A stretch of DNA of 28,033 nucleotides from Burkholderiales bacterium. GTDB taxonomy: Bacteria > Pseudomonadota > Gammaproteobacteria > Burkholderiales > JAEUMW01. The notes below the pieces were generated by a model. That model searched no databases, had not been told where the DNA came from, and saw nothing but the letters and a program-made list of their open reading frames with translations. Positions 1 through 6,919 of this stretch are shown piece by piece. How positions within the stretch are numbered: the first letter of the stretch is position 1; each line of letters begins with the position of its first letter. The stretch covers positions 1 to 28,033 of the forward strand of contig JAEUMX010000159.1 in assembly GCA_016791285.1 (NCBI GenBank), written 5' to 3'. Made by a program: the position numbers and the translations under genes.

Positions 1-228
1 TCACCCCGGGTCGTTCAAACCCGAGAGCATCGCAAACTAGCAATCCGAAATTCAAATCGTGGACACCCATGAATCGCTCGAAACCCTCGTCAGCATTGGC
101 TTTGCGCACCGCCGGCATCAAATCAACCGGACAGTACTGACGCTCGACGGATTCTCACTGCGTACGAAGACCTGGGACTAACGAAGGTTGCCGACGGCAC
201 GCAGGTCGGATACAACGCGCCGCTGCTC
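1..228. other. left edge, no confident gene
   Basis: No gene can be supported here. A short plus-strand frame open from 41 to the TAA at 179-181 contains a stretch (VDTHESLETL...LDGFSLRTK) faintly like the middle of a CYTH/class IV adenylate-cyclase-type domain, but it ends at once and the resemblance is from memory only. A second plus frame opens at 73 and runs into the unassigned ORF that follows. The mixture of short frames is what decayed coding DNA looks like. Confidence 0.2.
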
Positions 229-711
229 GTGTCGGTAACCTCGGCAACGGATACGGCAACCAGAGACTGGTGGCCCCGCGCGCGCTGGGGACGATTGACA
301 GACGGTCACGATCCGACCCTGGTGACGCACTCGTTCCGTATACAGGCGCCACCCTCAGGATCGCCGTGCCTCGGCGTGCGAGGCGTTCCCGACTTCGGGC
401 AAAGCTGGCACTGTATTCACGAGCCTCGTCCGCCAAGGGCCGCCACGCCATCGATCCTGGTCGATCTGCCAACACGTGAACGCACGGACCTCAACGATCG
501 CAACGTCGAGCACGTGCAGTACGAGCTGGCGCCGCAGCGTGGTGAGTGGGTGCCATGCGTCCAGTGGATCTTCCAGGTGCCGGAGGAGGTCATCGCCGAG
601 CACAACGAGATCTTTCAACCGACACCGCGCGCCTTGATCCTGGCACTAATCCAGATCTCGGGTGCCGTCGCCAGCCTCGCGCGAGACTGGGACGACACCT
701 TCGTACCCTGA
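229..711 (+). CDS. unassigned open reading frame, possibly a gene remnant
   Basis: I do not recognise this product. The frame is open from 73 to the TGA at 709-711; the first GTG is at 229, giving 160 residues. The second half (about residues 85-160, from position 480) has strong G/C bias at third codon positions and a protein-like composition, with segments such as EWVPCVQWIFQVPEEV and RALILALIQISGAVASLA. The first half is Pro/Arg-rich and less convincing, so the true gene may begin later or be frameshifted. There is no clear ribosome binding site. It lies upstream of another fragment and a transposase element, in a region that looks degraded. It may be the tail of a broken gene or spurious. 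Confidence 0.25.
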   Translation: MSVTSATDTATRDWWPRARWGRLTDGHDPTLVTHSFRIQAPPSGSPCLGVRGVPDFGQSWHCIHEPRPPRAATPSILVDLPTRERTDLNDRNVEHVQYELAPQRGEWVPCVQWIFQVPEEVIAEHNEIFQPTPRALILALIQISGAVASLARDWDDTFVP

Positions 712-730
712 ACCAGCGCGGCCTCCCGGG

Positions 731-900
731 CTACGGATCGGAACGCCGCCGCTCTTTGCCGGCGCGGATCGCCTCTACGATTCTTCGCGGGTCGAGCATG
801 ACGCGCGCTGGCAGCTCGACTTTCCCGAGCTCGCCGGGACTTGGCGCTACCTGGACGAGGTCCTGAAGCGCGTGCAAGACAAGCTCTCGCGCAGAGTAAA
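731..900 (+). pseudogene. fragment of DinB-like domain, EgtB/SenA/OvoA-type enzyme
   Basis: Translated in the frame starting at 731, this gives a fragment of about 55 residues containing ADRLYDSSRVEHDARWQL and then FPELAGTWRYLDEVL. The pattern (A)DxLYxSxxVxHDxRWxLxxP followed by a helix with xYL resembles the N-terminal DinB-like domain of non-haem iron sulfoxide synthases and relatives (EgtB, OvoA, SenA). This is family recall, not a search. No start codon or complete domain precedes it, and on the right the frame runs straight into the repeated end of the transposase element (891 onward), stopping at 914-916. It is therefore a remnant truncated on both sides and cannot be a working enzyme. 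An unrelated alpha-helical protein remains possible. Confidence 0.35.
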
Positions 901-924
901 AGGGGTCGCAGAGTAAAAGGGGTC
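891..924 (+). repeat. 17-bp tandem duplication at left end of RAYT element
   Basis: The unit GCAGAGTAAAAGGGGTC occurs twice back to back, at 891-907 and 908-924. The last ten bases of each unit (AAAAGGGGTC) are the outer tip of the element's terminal inverted repeat; the first seven (GCAGAGT) are apparently flanking DNA. The second copy continues into the full terminus. Confidence 0.9.
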
Positions 925-1151
925 AGACACGATTATCAGACTTCCTCGGCCTGCCTACACCCTTTGACGCTGCACGCCGCTGTCCCAGCGCTTCGACCTG
1001 TTCCCTGAACCGCTCTCCACCCAGCGCCCAGCCCTTGTGCGTGCAATCGCGGATCTCCGCGAGGTCGGCACCTGAGACGGTCGCCCGGAACAGTTGCCGG
1101 TAAGCGCTTTGCCTGTCGGCCGGGTTTCGCCCCAAGCGCAGATATTCACGG
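916..1151 (-). repeat. 236-bp duplicate of the RAYT 3' end (copy A)
   Basis: Positions 916-1151 repeat 1161-1396 with an offset of 245 bp and only four differences that I can find (929 A/C, 956 T/C, the CCCAGCG/CCTAGCG site, and CTTGTGCG/CTTATGCG). It encodes the last roughly 75 residues of the transposase (EYLRLGRNPADRQ to GRPRKSDNRV) plus the same stop. Without the catalytic domain it is a pseudogene fragment. Nine unique bases (1152-1160) separate the copies. Confidence 0.92.
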
Positions 1152-1167
1152 CGGCTGAGCAAAGGGG

Positions 1168-1875
1168 TCAGACCCGATTATCAGACTTCCTCGGCCTGCC
1201 CACACCCTTTGACGCTGCACGCCGCTGTCCTAGCGCTTCGACCTGTTCCCTGAACCGCTCTCCACCCAGCGCCCAGCCCTTATGCGTGCAATCGCGGATC
1301 TCCGCGAGGTCGGCACCTGAGACGGTCGCCCGGAACAGTTGCCGGTAAGCGCTTTGCCTGTCGGCCGGGTTTCGCCCCAAGCGCAGATATTCACGGTGCG
1401 GCGTGATCCAGTCCGCGTTGGATCCCGACTCGCCCAACGCGTTGTAGCGGTAGCTCGACCAGACGTAATCCCTGGGGTGCGCGACCAGGCCCGCACGCAC
1501 CGGGTTGAGCTCGATGTATCGCATCAGCGCCAACAGATACCGCTCGCCATCCACCACCGTCGCCCGGTAGCGGCCTTCCCAGAGGGTGCCGCTGCGCCCG
1601 TAAGTGACGTTAAAGTACTGCACGTAACGCCGGCCCACGGATTGGAATACCTTGCTGATGCTGTCCTCGAGCTCAGGCGTCGCGAGCAGATGGACGTGGT
1701 TGGTCATCCAGACATAGGCGTGGACCGCCAGACGGTGTTTGCTTGCCGCCTCGAACATGGCATCGCGGAAGAACTGGTAGTCCGCATCGGCGGCGAAGAT
1801 CACCTGTCGGTTGTTGCCGCGCTGGATGATGTGTTGCGGCTGGCCGGGGAGAGCGTAGCGCGGAAGGCGAGCCAT
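1168..1875 (-). CDS. REP-associated tyrosine transposase (RAYT), Y1_Tnp family
   Basis: This is a 235-residue single-strand DNA transposase of the IS200/IS605-like Y1 (HUH) superfamily, RAYT branch. Visible hallmarks are the N-terminal RLPRYALPGQPQHIIQRGNN, the metal-binding HUH motif in MTNHVHLLATPE, the likely catalytic tyrosine in SVGRRYVQYFN, the block TLWEGRYRATVV, and the family-typical YIELNPVRAGLV and WSSY. The C terminus ends in a basic RPRK tail, also typical. I chose the ATG at 1875 because it opens exactly at the conserved MARLPRY start; the frame extends upstream to 1917 without conserved residues, and neither position has a good Shine-Dalgarno sequence. The gene lies inside 21-bp inverted repeats, and its last codons overlap the inner terminal motif. 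All key motifs are intact, so it may be active. Confidence 0.9.
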   Translation of the reverse strand: MARLPRYALPGQPQHIIQRGNNRQVIFAADADYQFFRDAMFEAASKHRLAVHAYVWMTNHVHLLATPELEDSISKVFQSVGRRYVQYFNVTYGRSGTLWEGRYRATVVDGERYLLALMRYIELNPVRAGLVAHPRDYVWSSYRYNALGESGSNADWITPHREYLRLGRNPADRQSAYRQLFRATVSGADLAEIRDCTHKGWALGGERFREQVEALGQRRAASKGVGRPRKSDNRV

Positions 1876-1929
1876 GGCGGGCGATCGATCCGGAGGGACG
1901 TACGGAGAATAGCACAAATAATCGTGTCT

Positions 1930-1959
1930 GACCCCTTTTCACGCGACCCCTTTTCACGC
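1930..1959 (-). repeat. 15-bp tandem duplication at right end of RAYT element
   Basis: GACCCCTTTTCACGC occurs twice in tandem (1930-1944 and 1945-1959). Read on the minus strand each unit is GCGTG plus AAAAGGGGTC, i.e. five bases of flanking DNA plus the outer ten bases of the element terminus. This mirrors the duplication at the left end, but with different flanking bases. Confidence 0.9.
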
Positions 1960-2064
1960 GCGCATGACCCATTCGAACTCCATCAGCACGGTGACCGACA
2001 CAAACGCCCGCTCCGACAAGGCGACGAAGAGCCGGGCTAGGACGTTCGTATCCAGGGACCTCAT
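1954..2064 (-). pseudogene. vapC: vapC toxin remnant (PIN domain), truncated by RAYT element
   Basis: VapC toxins are PIN-domain ribonucleases neutralised by VapB. The ATG at 2064 overlaps the vapB stop codon (ATGA), the usual translational coupling of the pair. The product is only 36 residues: it begins MRSLDTNVLARLFV, the PIN start with its first catalytic aspartate (LDTNVL), and continues ALSERAFVSVTVLMEFEWVM, the later segment with the conserved glutamate. Intact proteins of this type are about 130 residues and have roughly 12-18 more residues between these two segments, so an internal in-frame deletion is likely. The frame ends at a TGA created by the element's duplicated end, removing the remaining catalytic aspartates. 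It should be inactive. Confidence 0.75.
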
Positions 2065-2327
2065 GGCTTGCGGCGACGCGAGCGTGCAAGCATCGAAGCC
2101 GAATCGAAGTCCTGCAGTCGCCGCGATACACCGCGCCCTGGTGCCTTCACCATGCCCGCAAGCCTGGTCAGGTCAGCGGCCTTGCCCACCGAGCGCACGA
2201 CACGCAACTTCAGCCCATCGGATTCCTCGACCACCTCAACCTCGGCACCCGCCCCCATGCCGAGCCGGCAGCGCAACTCGGCGGGGATCACGATCTGTCC
2301 TTTGGAAGAAACAAGCAGTGTCGACAT
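2061..2327 (-). CDS. vapB: VapB/MazE-type antitoxin, SpoVT-AbrB domain
   Basis: This 88-residue protein has an N-terminal SpoVT/AbrB swapped-hairpin DNA-binding domain (about residues 2-46), recognisable in LVSSKGQIVIPAELRCRLGM, followed by an acidic-basic strand pair (EVEVVEESDGLKLRVVR). The C-terminal half (LTRLAGMVKAPGRGVSRRL) is the kind of region that wraps around a PIN toxin. It is intact, while the coupled vapC downstream is a remnant, so it is an orphan antitoxin. Such proteins normally repress their own promoter; an inverted repeat between plausible -35 and -10 boxes upstream fits this. A purine-rich GGGGCGAG precedes the ATG. Confidence 0.85.
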   Translation of the reverse strand: MSTLLVSSKGQIVIPAELRCRLGMGAGAEVEVVEESDGLKLRVVRSVGKAADLTRLAGMVKAPGRGVSRRLQDFDSASMLARSRRRKP

Positions 2328-2357
2328 GGCTCGCCCCGCATTTGTCGTGGAGTTGCA

Positions 2358-2386
2358 GGCATATCTTGGCTTACGCCGTAAGGCAA
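2358..2386 (-). promoter_or_regulatory. candidate vapB promoter with operator-like inverted repeat
   Basis: On the minus strand TTGCCT (2386-2381) and TATGCC (2363-2358) are separated by 17 bp, and the spacer and -35 edge contain CTTACGGCGTAAG (2370-2382), a 5-bp inverted repeat around three bases. Position and symmetry suit autorepression by the AbrB-type antitoxin. The -10 box is weak. Confidence 0.35.
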
Positions 2387-2441
2387 AAAGGTAGGGGGGT
2401 CCAACGCCACTTCCGCAAGTATCCAGAAAGAAAGCAAGCGT

Positions 2442-2460
2442 AAAACGGGTCAGACAGGTT
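2442..2460 (+). repeat. isolated copy of RAYT terminal motif
   Basis: AAAACGGGTCAGACAGGTT matches the element terminus AAAAGGGGTCAGACA at 14 of its first 15 positions and then diverges. It lies just downstream of the SH3-like gene, outside the element. Confidence 0.6.
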
Positions 2461-2477
2461 GAGCTCGGGCGAGGCGC

Positions 2478-2969
2478 TTACTGCGCCGGGCGCTCCTCGC
2501 TTCTCGGCGAACGCCATTCGGGCGCAGGGGGGCGCCGCTCCCAGCGCGACTGCCAATAGGCGATGTTCCTGAACCAGAGTGCGTCCCGATAATGAGCTTC
2601 CCAATAGGGAACGACCGAGAACTCGAGTTCGGGCAGACCGGTTCGCGGGCCGCGGTCCCGGATCGTCACCTTGCGGCCGTCGGAGGAAAGCGTGAGATAG
2701 CGAGCGTAGATCCAACCGCGATGCCGGCCCACGACGACATCGCACCAGCGAAAGCTTGCCACGCATCCGAGCACGGCTATCGGCGTGTTTCCCATTACAA
2801 AGGTGACACTCGGGAAGTCGCGGTCAGGCCCGGCTCTAACGTTCGCGCCGCGGTTGGTGAACGCCTGGGCCGTGCCCGGCTCCGCAGCGGGGGTCGTCGC
2901 TTGTGCGATCGCCGCCGGCAAGCAAGCAAGTGCCGCGACGGCAATCGAAAACCAACCACCAATGCTCAT
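2478..2969 (-). CDS. secreted SH3-like (SH3b) domain protein
   Basis: The product is 163 residues. Starting at the ATG at 2969 it has a clear Sec signal peptide (MSIGGW then a hydrophobic stretch AVAALACLPAAIAQA, probable cleavage after residue 24). Residues about 35-90 form a bacterial SH3-like domain: the opening NVRAGPDRDFPSV, a middle GCVASFRWCDVVV and the closing HRGWIYARYL are the family's standard landmarks, and two cysteines could form a disulfide. The tail is rich in Trp, Arg and Pro. Proteins of this kind are periplasmic and often associated with the cell wall, but the exact role is unknown. The frame extends upstream to a GTG at 3041 inside a transposon-like motif, without signal-peptide logic, so I rejected that start. 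Confidence 0.82.
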   Translation of the reverse strand: MSIGGWFSIAVAALACLPAAIAQATTPAAEPGTAQAFTNRGANVRAGPDRDFPSVTFVMGNTPIAVLGCVASFRWCDVVVGRHRGWIYARYLTLSSDGRKVTIRDRGPRTGLPELEFSVVPYWEAHYRDALWFRNIAYWQSRWERRPPAPEWRSPRSEERPAQ

Positions 2970-3025
2970 CCGTGAAAGTCTCAAGATGCTCGACACGTAT
3001 CGCCGCGATGCACTCGCCCAGGCGC

Positions 3026-3040
3026 CAGACACGATTATCA
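3026..3040 (+). repeat. isolated copy of RAYT terminal motif (inner half)
   Basis: CAGACACGATTATCA is identical to 924-938 of the RAYT element and in the same orientation. It lies just upstream of the SH3-like gene start, so that gene is bracketed by two element-derived motifs (here and at 2442-2460). Confidence 0.7.
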
Positions 3041-3066
3041 CCCTGCCGATCGCACGCTCACAACTC

Positions 3067-4260
3067 TCACAACCCCCAGCGCGATCGCGCGAGCACCACC
3101 GCGGCGAAGGCGATCGGCAACGCGAGCAGCGCGAACGCCGGCCCTAGCGCACCGAATGCGCTGCCGGCGGCGCCGAAGAGCGGCGGCCCGATCACGACGC
3201 CGAAGAACGTGAAGAAGAGCGTGCCCGCCGTCGCTTCGGCCGCCTGCGGTTGCGGAACGAGACGTGCGACGGTCGCCAGGTAGACCCCGTTCCAGCCCAC
3301 CGCGGTAGCGCCGTACAGGCACAGGAGCGCGGTCACGACGAGCGGTGCCGAGCCGCTGCCGAACGCCGGCATCACGAGCCCGCACACGCCCATCAGCGCC
3401 GCCAGCGCGAGCAGCATCCGGCGCGGGCCGAGCCAACGGTCGGCGGCCACGCCCCAGGTGATGCGGCCGACCATGCCCGCGACCTGCGACGCCGACAGCG
3501 CAGCACCCGCGGCGACGAGCGTCCAGCGCAGGTCGGTGTTGAGCCAGCTCACGACGTACGACGTGAAGCTGACCTGCACCATCGAAAACACGAAACTGCA
3601 CAGCGCCACCGAGCGCAGCACCGGGTGCATCGCGACGAAACGCACCGGCGCCATCAGCTTGCCCAAGGTCGGCCACGGGCTCGCCCGGTCGCGCCCGTCG
3701 TCGAGCGCGGCAGAAAGCGGTTGCGCTGCGATCAAGCCGATCACACACAGCGCCGCGACCCCGGCCAGCGCGAGCGGCGCGCCCCCGATCAGCACCAGCG
3801 GCGGCACCATCACCCCCGCGATCACACCGCCGAGCGGCACCCCGGTCTGCTTGATCGAGAACACGAGCGAGTAGTTGCGCGGGTCGGTCGTACGCGAGAG
3901 CATCTGCGAGCTGGCGGGCGTGATCGGCCCGTAACCAGCGCCGATCAAGAGCGAACCGAGCATCGCTGCAGGCACCGAAGGCGCGCAGAGCAGCGCCAGG
4001 CCCGCCGCGCCGAGCACAAGCGCGATCTGGCTCGCGCGGATCGGCCCGAAACGCTTGACGAGCGCGGCGCCGAGCGGGCTCGCGAACATCGCCGCGAGAT
4101 ACACCAATGCGACGAACAGGCCGACCGCGGTGGTGCCGAGCTTCAGCCGCGCGAGCAACGGCGGCGCGGCGACCGCGGGCGCGAACACCGCCGCCGACGC
4201 CGCCGCCTGGACGAACAGCGTGACCGGCAGCGTCGCGCGCCGAACGAAGGGTGACTCAAT
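3067..4260 (-). CDS. MFS transporter, start codon uncertain
   Basis: This is an inner-membrane permease of the major facilitator superfamily, about 397 residues, with about twelve hydrophobic segments. Between segments 2 and 3 it reads ASPLGAALVKRFGPIRASQ, the usual loop-2 signature region, followed by GAGYGPITPASSQML. The substrate cannot be read from the sequence; CynX/NimT-like or metabolite permeases are possibilities. Membrane segment 1 (TLPVTLFVQAAASAAVFAPAV) is complete only if translation starts upstream of the GTG at 4188. The frame there opens after a TGA at 4272-4270 and offers only CTG (4263) or ATT (4260), with no ATG, GTG or TTG. Either a rare start is used, coupled to the short frame ending at 4260, or a frameshift or nonsense change has broken the gene. 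It lies just downstream of ilvD on the same strand. Confidence 0.75.
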   Translation of the reverse strand: MESPFVRRATLPVTLFVQAAASAAVFAPAVAAPPLLARLKLGTTAVGLFVALVYLAAMFASPLGAALVKRFGPIRASQIALVLGAAGLALLCAPSVPAAMLGSLLIGAGYGPITPASSQMLSRTTDPRNYSLVFSIKQTGVPLGGVIAGVMVPPLVLIGGAPLALAGVAALCVIGLIAAQPLSAALDDGRDRASPWPTLGKLMAPVRFVAMHPVLRSVALCSFVFSMVQVSFTSYVVSWLNTDLRWTLVAAGAALSASQVAGMVGRITWGVAADRWLGPRRMLLALAALMGVCGLVMPAFGSGSAPLVVTALLCLYGATAVGWNGVYLATVARLVPQPQAAEATAGTLFFTFFGVVIGPPLFGAAGSAFGALGPAFALLALPIAFAAVVLARSRWGL

Positions 4261-4340
4261 CAGCGGCGATCACCCCGGGCGCGCAGCTTGGCGATCCGCG
4301 CAGCGTCGAAGGCGGGCTTCGCGCAGCAGCGCTTCGTCAT
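4260..4340 (-). CDS. possible 26-codon ORF between ilvD and the MFS gene
   Basis: A short frame starts at ATG 4340 (MTKRCCAKPAFDAAR...) and stops with TGA 4262-4260, whose last base is the first base of the ATT where the MFS frame could begin. The product is small and basic (rich in Arg/Lys/Ala, two adjacent cysteines) and I recognise no family. It could be a leader that couples translation to the MFS gene, the displaced N terminus of that gene after a single-base indel, or spurious. A competing ATG at 4350, two bases after the ilvD stop, is in the MFS frame but hits the TGA at 4272-4270. Confidence 0.2.
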   Translation of the reverse strand: MTKRCCAKPAFDAARIAKLRARGDRR

Positions 4341-4352
4341 CTTCGCCCATGC

Positions 4353-6026
4353 TCAGTCAGTCACCGCGCCCACGCTGGCGGAGGACACGAGCTTCGCGTA
4401 CTTCGCGAGCACGCCGCGGGTATAGCGCGGAGCGCGCGGCTGCCAGGCCGCACGGCGCGTCGCGAGTTCGGCATCCGACACATTGAGCTGGATCAAGCGG
4501 CGCTCGGCATCGATCGTGATGGAATCGCCGTCATGCACCAGCGCGATCGTGCCGCCGACTGCCGCCTCCGGCGCGACGTGTCCGACGACCATGCCCCAGG
4601 TGCCACCGGAGAAGCGACCGTCGGTGATGAGGCCGACCGATTCGCCGAGTCCCTGGCCGACGATGGCGGAAGTGGGCGAGAGCATCTCGCGCATGCCGGG
4701 TCCGCCCTGCGGCCCCTCGTAGCGGATCACGACCACGTCGCCGGCACGGATGCGGTTGGCAAGGATCGCCGCCATCGCTTCCTCCTCCGAGTCGAACACC
4801 CGCGCCGGCCCGGTGATCGCGGGATGCTTGAGGCCCGTGATCTTGGCCACGCACCCTTCCTCGGACAGGTTGCCCTTCAGGATCGCGAGGTGGCCCCGTT
4901 CGTACATCGGGTTCGACCACGGCCGGATCACGTCCTGATCCGGGCGCGGGTCACGCGGGATACCATCCAGCGATGCCGCGATCGTCTGGCCCGTGATGGT
5001 GAGGCAGTCGCCGTGGAGGAGGTCGTGGTCGAGCAGCATCCGCATCACCTGCGGAATGCCGCCGGCGCGGTGCAGGTCGGTCGCGACGTACTGGCCGGAA
5101 GGCTTGAGATCGCACAGCACTGGCACCCGCTGGCGCACGCGCTCGAAATCGTCGATGGTCCAGTCGACTTCCGCCGCATGCGCGATGGCGAGGTAGTGCA
5201 GCACGGCATTGGTCGACCCGCCCACCGCCATGATCACGGATACGGCGTTCTCGATCGACTTGCGCGTGATGATGTCCCGCGGCAGCCGCTGCGCGCGGAT
5301 CGCGGCGAGCAGCACTTCGGCCGACTGCGCGGCGCTCTCGCGCTTTTCCTCGTCCTCCGCCGCCATCGTCGAGGAGTACATGAGGCTCATGCCCATCGCC
5401 TCGAACGCCGACGACATCGTGTTGGCGGTGTACATGCCGCCGCACGATCCCGCCCCCGGACAGGCGTGGCGCTCGACGCCCAGGAGCTCGGCCTCGTCGA
5501 TCTTGCCGGCGGTGAATTGCCCGACCGCCTCGAACGAGCTCACGATGTTGAGATCGCGGCCGCGGTAGTGACCGGGCTTGATGGTGCCGCCGTAGACGAA
5601 GACGCCGGGGATGTTCATGCGCGCGAGCGCGATCATCGCGCCCGGCATGTTCTTGTCGCAGCCGCCGATGGCGACCACCCCGTCCATACTCTCCGCATTG
5701 CAGGCGGTCTCGATCGCGTCCGCGATCACCTCGCGCGACACGAGCGAGTACTTCATGCCCTCCGTGCCCATCGAGATGCCGTCGGAGACGGTGATGGTGC
5801 CGAAGGTCTGCGGCATGCCGCCCGCGCCCTTGACCGCGAGTTCGCAGCGGCGCGTAAGATCGCCCAGCCCGAGATTGCACGGCGTGATGGTGCTGTAGCC
5901 GTTGGCGATGCCGACGATGGGCTTCTCGAAATCGCCGTCCCCGAAGCCGACGGCGCGCAGCATGGCGCGGTTCGGCGAGCGCTGCACGCCCTGGGTAACG
6001 ATGCGGCTTCTGCGGTTGTCCGACAT
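4353..6026 (-). CDS. ilvD: dihydroxy-acid dehydratase
   Basis: IlvD dehydrates 2,3-dihydroxy-isovalerate and 2,3-dihydroxy-3-methylvalerate to the 2-keto acids in cytosolic valine/isoleucine (and so leucine and pantothenate) synthesis. The 557-residue length fits the shorter bacterial type. The three iron-sulfur ligands are visible: Cys50 in TITPCN, Cys123 in GGCDKNMPG (Lys125 is the usual carbamylated, metal-binding lysine) and Cys195 in [14 protein letters not shown]. The C-terminal block [19 protein letters not shown] is the second family signature, containing the catalytic serine. The ATG at 6026 is preceded by AGGAG at good spacing. It is divergent from lgt across a 95-bp gap. No other branched-chain pathway genes are adjacent. 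Confidence 0.97.
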   Translation of the reverse strand: MSDNRRSRIVTQGVQRSPNRAMLRAVGFGDGDFEKPIVGIANGYSTITPCNLGLGDLTRRCELAVKGAGGMPQTFGTITVSDGISMGTEGMKYSLVSREVIADAIETACNAESMDGVVAIGGCDKNMPGAMIALARMNIPGVFVYGGTIKPGHYRGRDLNIVSSFEAVGQFTAGKIDEAELLGVERHACPGAGSCGGMYTANTMSSAFEAMGMSLMYSSTMAAEDEEKRESAAQSAEVLLAAIRAQRLPRDIITRKSIENAVSVIMAVGGSTNAVLHYLAIAHAAEVDWTIDDFERVRQRVPVLCDLKPSGQYVATDLHRAGGIPQVMRMLLDHDLLHGDCLTITGQTIAASLDGIPRDPRPDQDVIRPWSNPMYERGHLAILKGNLSEEGCVAKITGLKHPAITGPARVFDSEEEAMAAILANRIRAGDVVVIRYEGPQGGPGMREMLSPTSAIVGQGLGESVGLITDGRFSGGTWGMVVGHVAPEAAVGGTIALVHDGDSITIDAERRLIQLNVSDAELATRRAAWQPRAPRYTRGVLAKYAKLVSSASVGAVTD

Positions 6027-6085
6027 ATGGGGCTCCTGTGCGCTCGAGTTCCGGGCACCGCGGCAGGCAGCGGCGGGCAGGCCCG

Positions 6086-6091
6086 TATAAT
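6086..6091 (+). promoter_or_regulatory. candidate -10 box for lgt
   Basis: A perfect TATAAT (in CCCGTATAATCG) lies 30 bp before the lgt ATG, in the divergent ilvD/lgt gap. No good -35 box is seen 17 bp upstream (GCAGGC). Confidence 0.45.
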
Positions 6092-6121
6092 CGCGAATCT
6101 TAACGCAAGCCAGTCTGCCTC

Positions 6122-6907
6122 ATGCTCGTTCACCCGCAGTTCGACCCGATCGCGATCCAGATCGGACCGCTCGCCGTGCGCTGGTACGGACTCATGTACC
6201 TCATCGGTTTCGCGATCGCCATCGTGCTCGGCCGCCACCGCATTCGCACGCATCCCGCAGCGGGCATCACCCATCGCGACCTCGACGACATGGTGCTCTA
6301 CGCCCTGTTCGGCGTGATCCTCGGCGGGCGCCTGGGCTACGTGCTCTTCTACAAGCTCTCCGATTACCTCGCCCATCCCCTTTCCATCTTCGCCATCTGG
6401 GAAGGCGGGATGTCGTTCCATGGCGGCTTTCTCGGCGTGCTGGTGGCGATGGCGCTCTTCTGCCGCAGGACGGGCAAGTCGTGGTTCGACGTGATGGACT
6501 TCGTGGCGCCGCTGTGCCCGCTCGGTCTGGGCGCCGGGCGGATCGGCAATTTCATCAACGCCGAGCTTCCCGGACGACCCGCGGACGTGCCCTGGGCCAT
6601 GGTTTTCCCGCACGTGGACGCGCTCCCGCGGCATCCCTCGCAGCTCTACGAGTTCGCCCTCGAAGGCGTCGCCCTCTTCGTGCTGCTGTGGTGGTTTTCG
6701 AGCAGGCCGCGGCCGCGGGGCGCAGTGTCGGCGCTGTTCCTGATCGGCTATGGCGTGTTCCGCTTCGCGGTCGAGTTCACGCGCCAGCCGGACGACTTTC
6801 TCGGGTTTCTCGCGCTGGGATGGACCATGGGACAGTGGCTGAGCCTGCCCATGATCGCGGCCGGCATCGTGATGATGGTGTGGGCCTATCGGCAGCGTCG
6901 CGCGTGA
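6122..6907 (+). CDS. lgt: phosphatidylglycerol-prolipoprotein diacylglyceryl transferase
   Basis: Lgt is the inner-membrane enzyme that transfers diacylglycerol from phosphatidylglycerol to the lipobox cysteine of prolipoproteins, the first step of lipoprotein maturation. The 261 residues contain about seven hydrophobic segments. Conserved landmarks are the start region [30 protein letters not shown], the essential SFHGGFLG, and the family signature [17 protein letters not shown] with its catalytic-region arginine. The segment [19 protein letters not shown] near the end is also typical. The ATG at 6122 starts the conserved N terminus ([10 protein letters not shown]). Confidence 0.97.
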   Translation: MLVHPQFDPIAIQIGPLAVRWYGLMYLIGFAIAIVLGRHRIRTHPAAGITHRDLDDMVLYALFGVILGGRLGYVLFYKLSDYLAHPLSIFAIWEGGMSFHGGFLGVLVAMALFCRRTGKSWFDVMDFVAPLCPLGLGAGRIGNFINAELPGRPADVPWAMVFPHVDALPRHPSQLYEFALEGVALFVLLWWFSSRPRPRGAVSALFLIGYGVFRFAVEFTRQPDDFLGFLALGWTMGQWLSLPMIAAGIVMMVWAYRQRRA

Positions 6908-6919
6908 GCATCGCCCCGG

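Larger units (their letters stand above)
915..1939 (-). mobile_element. RAYT (IS200-like tyrosine transposase) element with 21-bp inverted repeats
   Basis: The element is bounded by perfect 21-bp inverted repeats: 915-935 reads AAAAGGGGTCAGACACGATT plus A, and 1919-1939 is its exact reverse complement. Inside lies one full transposase gene on the minus strand and a duplicated copy of its 3' end. The transposase stop codon is formed by the terminal motif itself (the TCA within GGTCAGAC). An internal, slightly diverged copy of the terminus (1160-1180, two mismatches) marks the inner end, so the ancestral unit was probably 1160-1939 and the 245-bp shift arose by tandem duplication. RAYT proteins are usually single-copy, domesticated enzymes that mobilise short palindromic REP sequences; motif copies near 2442 and 3026 fit this. 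Confidence 0.75.

Noticed and set aside
3..24. Hairpin CGGGT-7 nt-ACCCG near the left edge, like a tRNA T-arm
   Set aside because: The loop does not begin with TTC and no acceptor stem, anticodon arm or CCA is found around it.
4251..6317. Long plus-strand open frame of about 690 codons opposite ilvD
   Set aside because: Same shadow effect; composition dominated by Arg, His, Asp and Ala, and ilvD on the minus strand has all catalytic motifs.
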